Assembly: GCA_016716745.1 (NCBI GenBank)
Contig: JADJVD010000001.1
Span: forward strand, 310,001 to 374,000
Length of the DNA: 64,000 bases
Source of the DNA: Hyphomicrobiales bacterium
GTDB taxonomy: Bacteria > Pseudomonadota > Alphaproteobacteria > Rhizobiales > Beijerinckiaceae
Direction of reading: 5' to 3'
The notes below the pieces were generated by a model. The model made no database searches and was not told the DNA's origin. It saw only the letters and a program-made list of their open reading frames with translations. The position numbers and the translations under genes are program-made. This document shows positions 62,125 through 64,000 of this stretch, in pieces. The first letter of the stretch is position 1, and each line of letters starts with the position of its first letter.

Positions 62125-63672
62125 TCAGCTCTCCGGCGGCTGCAACGCCGCCGGCATGTAGGTGTCGAACCATTCGCGCACGCCTTCGAGCGCGGGATGG
62201 CGCAGATTCTTGACGAGATAGCTGCGCACGCGCGGCAGATGCGCAAGGTATTGCGGCTTGCCGTCGCGCTTGTCGAGCCGGGCGAAGATGCCGAGGATCT
62301 TGGTCGCGCGCTGGGCGCCGAGCAGCGCATAGGCGCGGGCGAAGGCCTGCATGTCGAAGCCGGGCTCGCCGGCGCGGCGCACATGCGCGTAATGGCCGAG
62401 CAGGCGCAGCTCCAGCTCGTCCGAAACGGTGACGCGCGCGTCCTGCAACAACGAGGCGACGTCGTAGGCGGGGTGGCCCATGACGCAATCCTGATAGTCG
62501 ATGATTCCGACGCGCTTGAGCCCCTGACGCTCCGGCAGCCAGAGCAGGTTCGGCGAATGATAGTCGCGCAGCGTCCATGTCGGCGGCGTGGCGACGACCT
62601 CGGCCAGCGCCTCGCGCCAGATGTTGAGGAACACGGCCGCCGCGCCCGAGGACAGGACAACGCGCGCGATATGCGGCGCGAACCACTCGGTCAGCAGCTC
62701 GACCTCGATCAGCAGCGCGTCCATGTCGTAGGGCGGGACGCGGTGCAGTTCGCCCTCGCCCCACGGCATCTCGGCGGCGACGGGGCTGGCGTGCAATTGC
62801 GCCAGCACGCCGGCGGCCTCGGCGTAGCGCTCGGGAATCGGCCCGTCGGAGTCGACCACGCCGTCGGCGCCGAGATCCTCGAGAATGGCGAGGCCGACAT
62901 GCGTGTCGCGCGCGAAGACGCGCGGCGTCGACAGGCCGCGCGCGGCCAGCGCCTCGCCGACCGCGAAGAAGGGACGAATGTCCTCGGCCAGGCGCGCGAT
63001 GGCGCTGTAGGGCTTGCCGTAGCGCACCGGCGGGCCGTCCGGCCGCGGCGGCGAGATCATCAGGATGGCGTGCTCGCCGGAGGGCTTGACCAGCCGCTCG
63101 TAGGCGCGCGTCGAGGCGTCGCCGAGCATGAAGATGCGCTTGGCCTCGGCCCAGCCCGATTGCTCCAGCAATTCGGCGATGGCGCGTTCGCGGGCGACGA
63201 GATCGGCGAGCGCGCCGTAGCCGAACAGGGCGGCGCGGCGATGCGTGTCGCCGAGATCGGGCGCGAGCGCGAAGGCGACCTCGAGACGATCCGGCGGCAG
63301 CGCGTCGCCGGCGCGCTCGGCCCACTCCACCAGCAGCAGCGCGCCCTCGCCCGCCTCCTCCCAGCCGAGTTCGGCGAGCTCGCCCGGATCGCGCAGGCGA
63401 TAAAGATCGGCGTGCACGATGGGGAAGTTCGGCCCCTCGTAGATCTGCATCAGCGTGAAGCTCGGGCTCGGCACTTCGAGCGCGGGCTCGCCCGTCAGGC
63501 GGCGAATGAGCGCGCGGGCGAAGGTCGTCTTGCCGGCGCCGAGGTCGCCCGACAGCGTGACCAGCATGCCGGGCTTGACGAGGCGCGAGACGAGACGGGC
63601 GAAATCGTCCGTCGCGGCTTCGTCGGCGAGTTCGACCGCCCACACCGGATCGATCGGATTACGCGTGGGCAT
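62125..63672 (-). CDS. TsaE-AmgK fusion: tRNA t6A ATPase domain plus cell-wall sugar kinase
   Basis: The 515-residue protein is two proteins in one. Residues 10-145 are TsaE (GDLGAGKTTFARALIR Walker A, SPSFTLMQIYEG, HADLYRLRDPGELAELGW, LLLVEWAER), which supports t6A tRNA modification. Residues 165-500 are an aminoglycoside phosphotransferase-like kinase with RDYHSPNLLWLP (catalytic Asp) and IIDYQDCVMGHPAYDVASLL, as in AmgK. AmgK phosphorylates N-acetylmuramate and N-acetylglucosamine, and MurU downstream completes recycling. AAGGAG lies 6 bases before ATG 63672. Confidence 0.92.
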   Translation of the reverse strand: MPTRNPIDPVWAVELADEAATDDFARLVSRLVKPGMLVTLSGDLGAGKTTFARALIRRLTGEPALEVPSPSFTLMQIYEGPNFPIVHADLYRLRDPGELAELGWEEAGEGALLLVEWAERAGDALPPDRLEVAFALAPDLGDTHRRAALFGYGALADLVARERAIAELLEQSGWAEAKRIFMLGDASTRAYERLVKPSGEHAILMISPPRPDGPPVRYGKPYSAIARLAEDIRPFFAVGEALAARGLSTPRVFARDTHVGLAILEDLGADGVVDSDGPIPERYAEAAGVLAQLHASPVAAEMPWGEGELHRVPPYDMDALLIEVELLTEWFAPHIARVVLSSGAAAVFLNIWREALAEVVATPPTWTLRDYHSPNLLWLPERQGLKRVGIIDYQDCVMGHPAYDVASLLQDARVTVSDELELRLLGHYAHVRRAGEPGFDMQAFARAYALLGAQRATKILGIFARLDKRDGKPQYLAHLPRVRSYLVKNLRHPALEGVREWFDTYMPAALQPPES

Positions 63673-64000
63673 CTTTGCTCCTTGCGGCGGCGTCGGTCGT
63701 CAGCGCCGGCGTCGGCTGCGCGGCGGGGAAGACGCAGGTCACGGTCGTGCCTTCGCCCGGCGCCGAATCGATGAACACCTTGCCGCCGTGCAGCTCCACG
63801 AAGGCGCGGACGATGGCGAGGCCAAGGCCGACGCCGCGATGGCGCGAGCCGACCGTGTTGCTCTCGAACCGGTCGAACACGCGGTCGAGAATCTCGGGCG
63901 GGATGCCGCGGCCCTGATCGGACACCTTGAAGACGACCTCGCCGTCGCGGCGCAGCGCGGCGAGCGTCACGGTCTGGCCGGCCGAGGAAAAGCCGATCGC
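63659..64000 (-). CDS. Sensor histidine kinase, C-terminal ATPase domain (partial, truncated by window end)
   Basis: The visible 113 residues form the end of a HATPase_c domain: VVFKVSDQGRGIPPEILDRVFDRF (G1 box and F box) and RGVGLGLAIVRAFVELHGGKVFI (G2 box). The dimerisation and sensor domains are outside the window. The last bases overlap tsaE by 14. The kinase partner is not visible. Confidence 0.9.
   Translation of the reverse strand, partial: AIGFSSAGQTVTLAALRRDGEVVFKVSDQGRGIPPEILDRVFDRFESNTVGSRHRGVGLGLAIVRAFVELHGGKVFIDSAPGEGTTVTCVFPAAQPTPALTTDAAARSKDAHA

Noticed and set aside
1..64000. tRNA, rRNA, CRISPR array, integrase or transposase
   Set aside because: I looked in the intergenic spacers and in the recognised proteins and saw none. 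A dedicated scan was not possible, so small elements could be missed.

Overview
The window is a very GC-rich, densely coded stretch of chromosome from an alphaproteobacterium, most likely of the order Hyphomicrobiales. The evidence is family-level gene content and order: rpoN-hpf-ptsN; tsaE/amgK-murU-addB-addA-trxA; trpA-accD-folC with a separate trpF; plant-type glutamate-cysteine ligase; an AccD without the full zinc finger; and a LexA-type box of the alphaproteobacterial GTTC-N7-GTTC form. No tRNA, rRNA, CRISPR array, phage or insertion sequence was seen.

Layout. 1-906: C-terminal part of an FAD-dependent oxidoreductase. 963-1553: a PH-domain membrane protein in a more AT-rich pocket. 1718-7434: hemW and rdgB, separated by a devBCA-type exporter and its TetR regulator. 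7650-11542: rpoN, hpf, ptsN and glucokinase. 11657-16257: an iron-complex/cobalamin-type ABC importer with two tandem binding proteins. 16320-20873: a glucosaminidase-like protein, class I fumarase, a Gly-rich membrane protein, Dps and a glycosyltransferase-like protein. 20995-29058: a radical SAM gene with an SOS box, a CheY-like regulator, a HAD hydrolase, RidA, a DUF721 protein, a D-serine dehydratase-like enzyme, a class III cyclase and a DsbA-type oxidoreductase. 29107-34374: smc and a cNMP-binding patatin. 34456-38292: a sulfonate/taurine/nitrate-type ABC importer, a divergent Lrp regulator and an isomerase. 38304-41372: gshA, trpF and fabI. 41395-48744: a lactonase-like protein, a Ugp-type glycerol-3-phosphate importer and an unusual PIN-domain protein. 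48827-54687: UspA, trpA, accD, folC, a small lipoprotein, a DUF4424 protein and thioredoxin. 54773-64000: addA, addB, murU, tsaE/amgK and the end of a histidine kinase.

How the genes work together. RpoN, HPF and EIIA-Ntr form the classical nitrogen/PTS regulatory cluster; a sigma-54-like site before ptsN suggests feedback. AmgK and MurU recycle peptidoglycan sugars, TsaE serves tRNA t6A synthesis, and AddAB repairs double-strand breaks. TrpF, TrpA, AccD and FolC are core biosynthesis, but trpB is absent and about 9 kb of other genes lies between trpF and trpA.

Quality caveat. Six well-conserved genes (fumarase, DUF721, D-serine dehydratase-like, cyclase, addA, murU) are each interrupted by what looks like one single-base insertion or deletion, and hemW lacks an in-frame start codon for the same kind of reason. 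In each case undoing one base restores a full-length protein. Residual sequencing error is the simplest explanation; true gene decay in all of these is less likely. The most novel item is the 47230-48744 protein: an N-terminal PIN-like nuclease fold, a six-copy hexapeptide linker and an unrecognised helical C-terminus.
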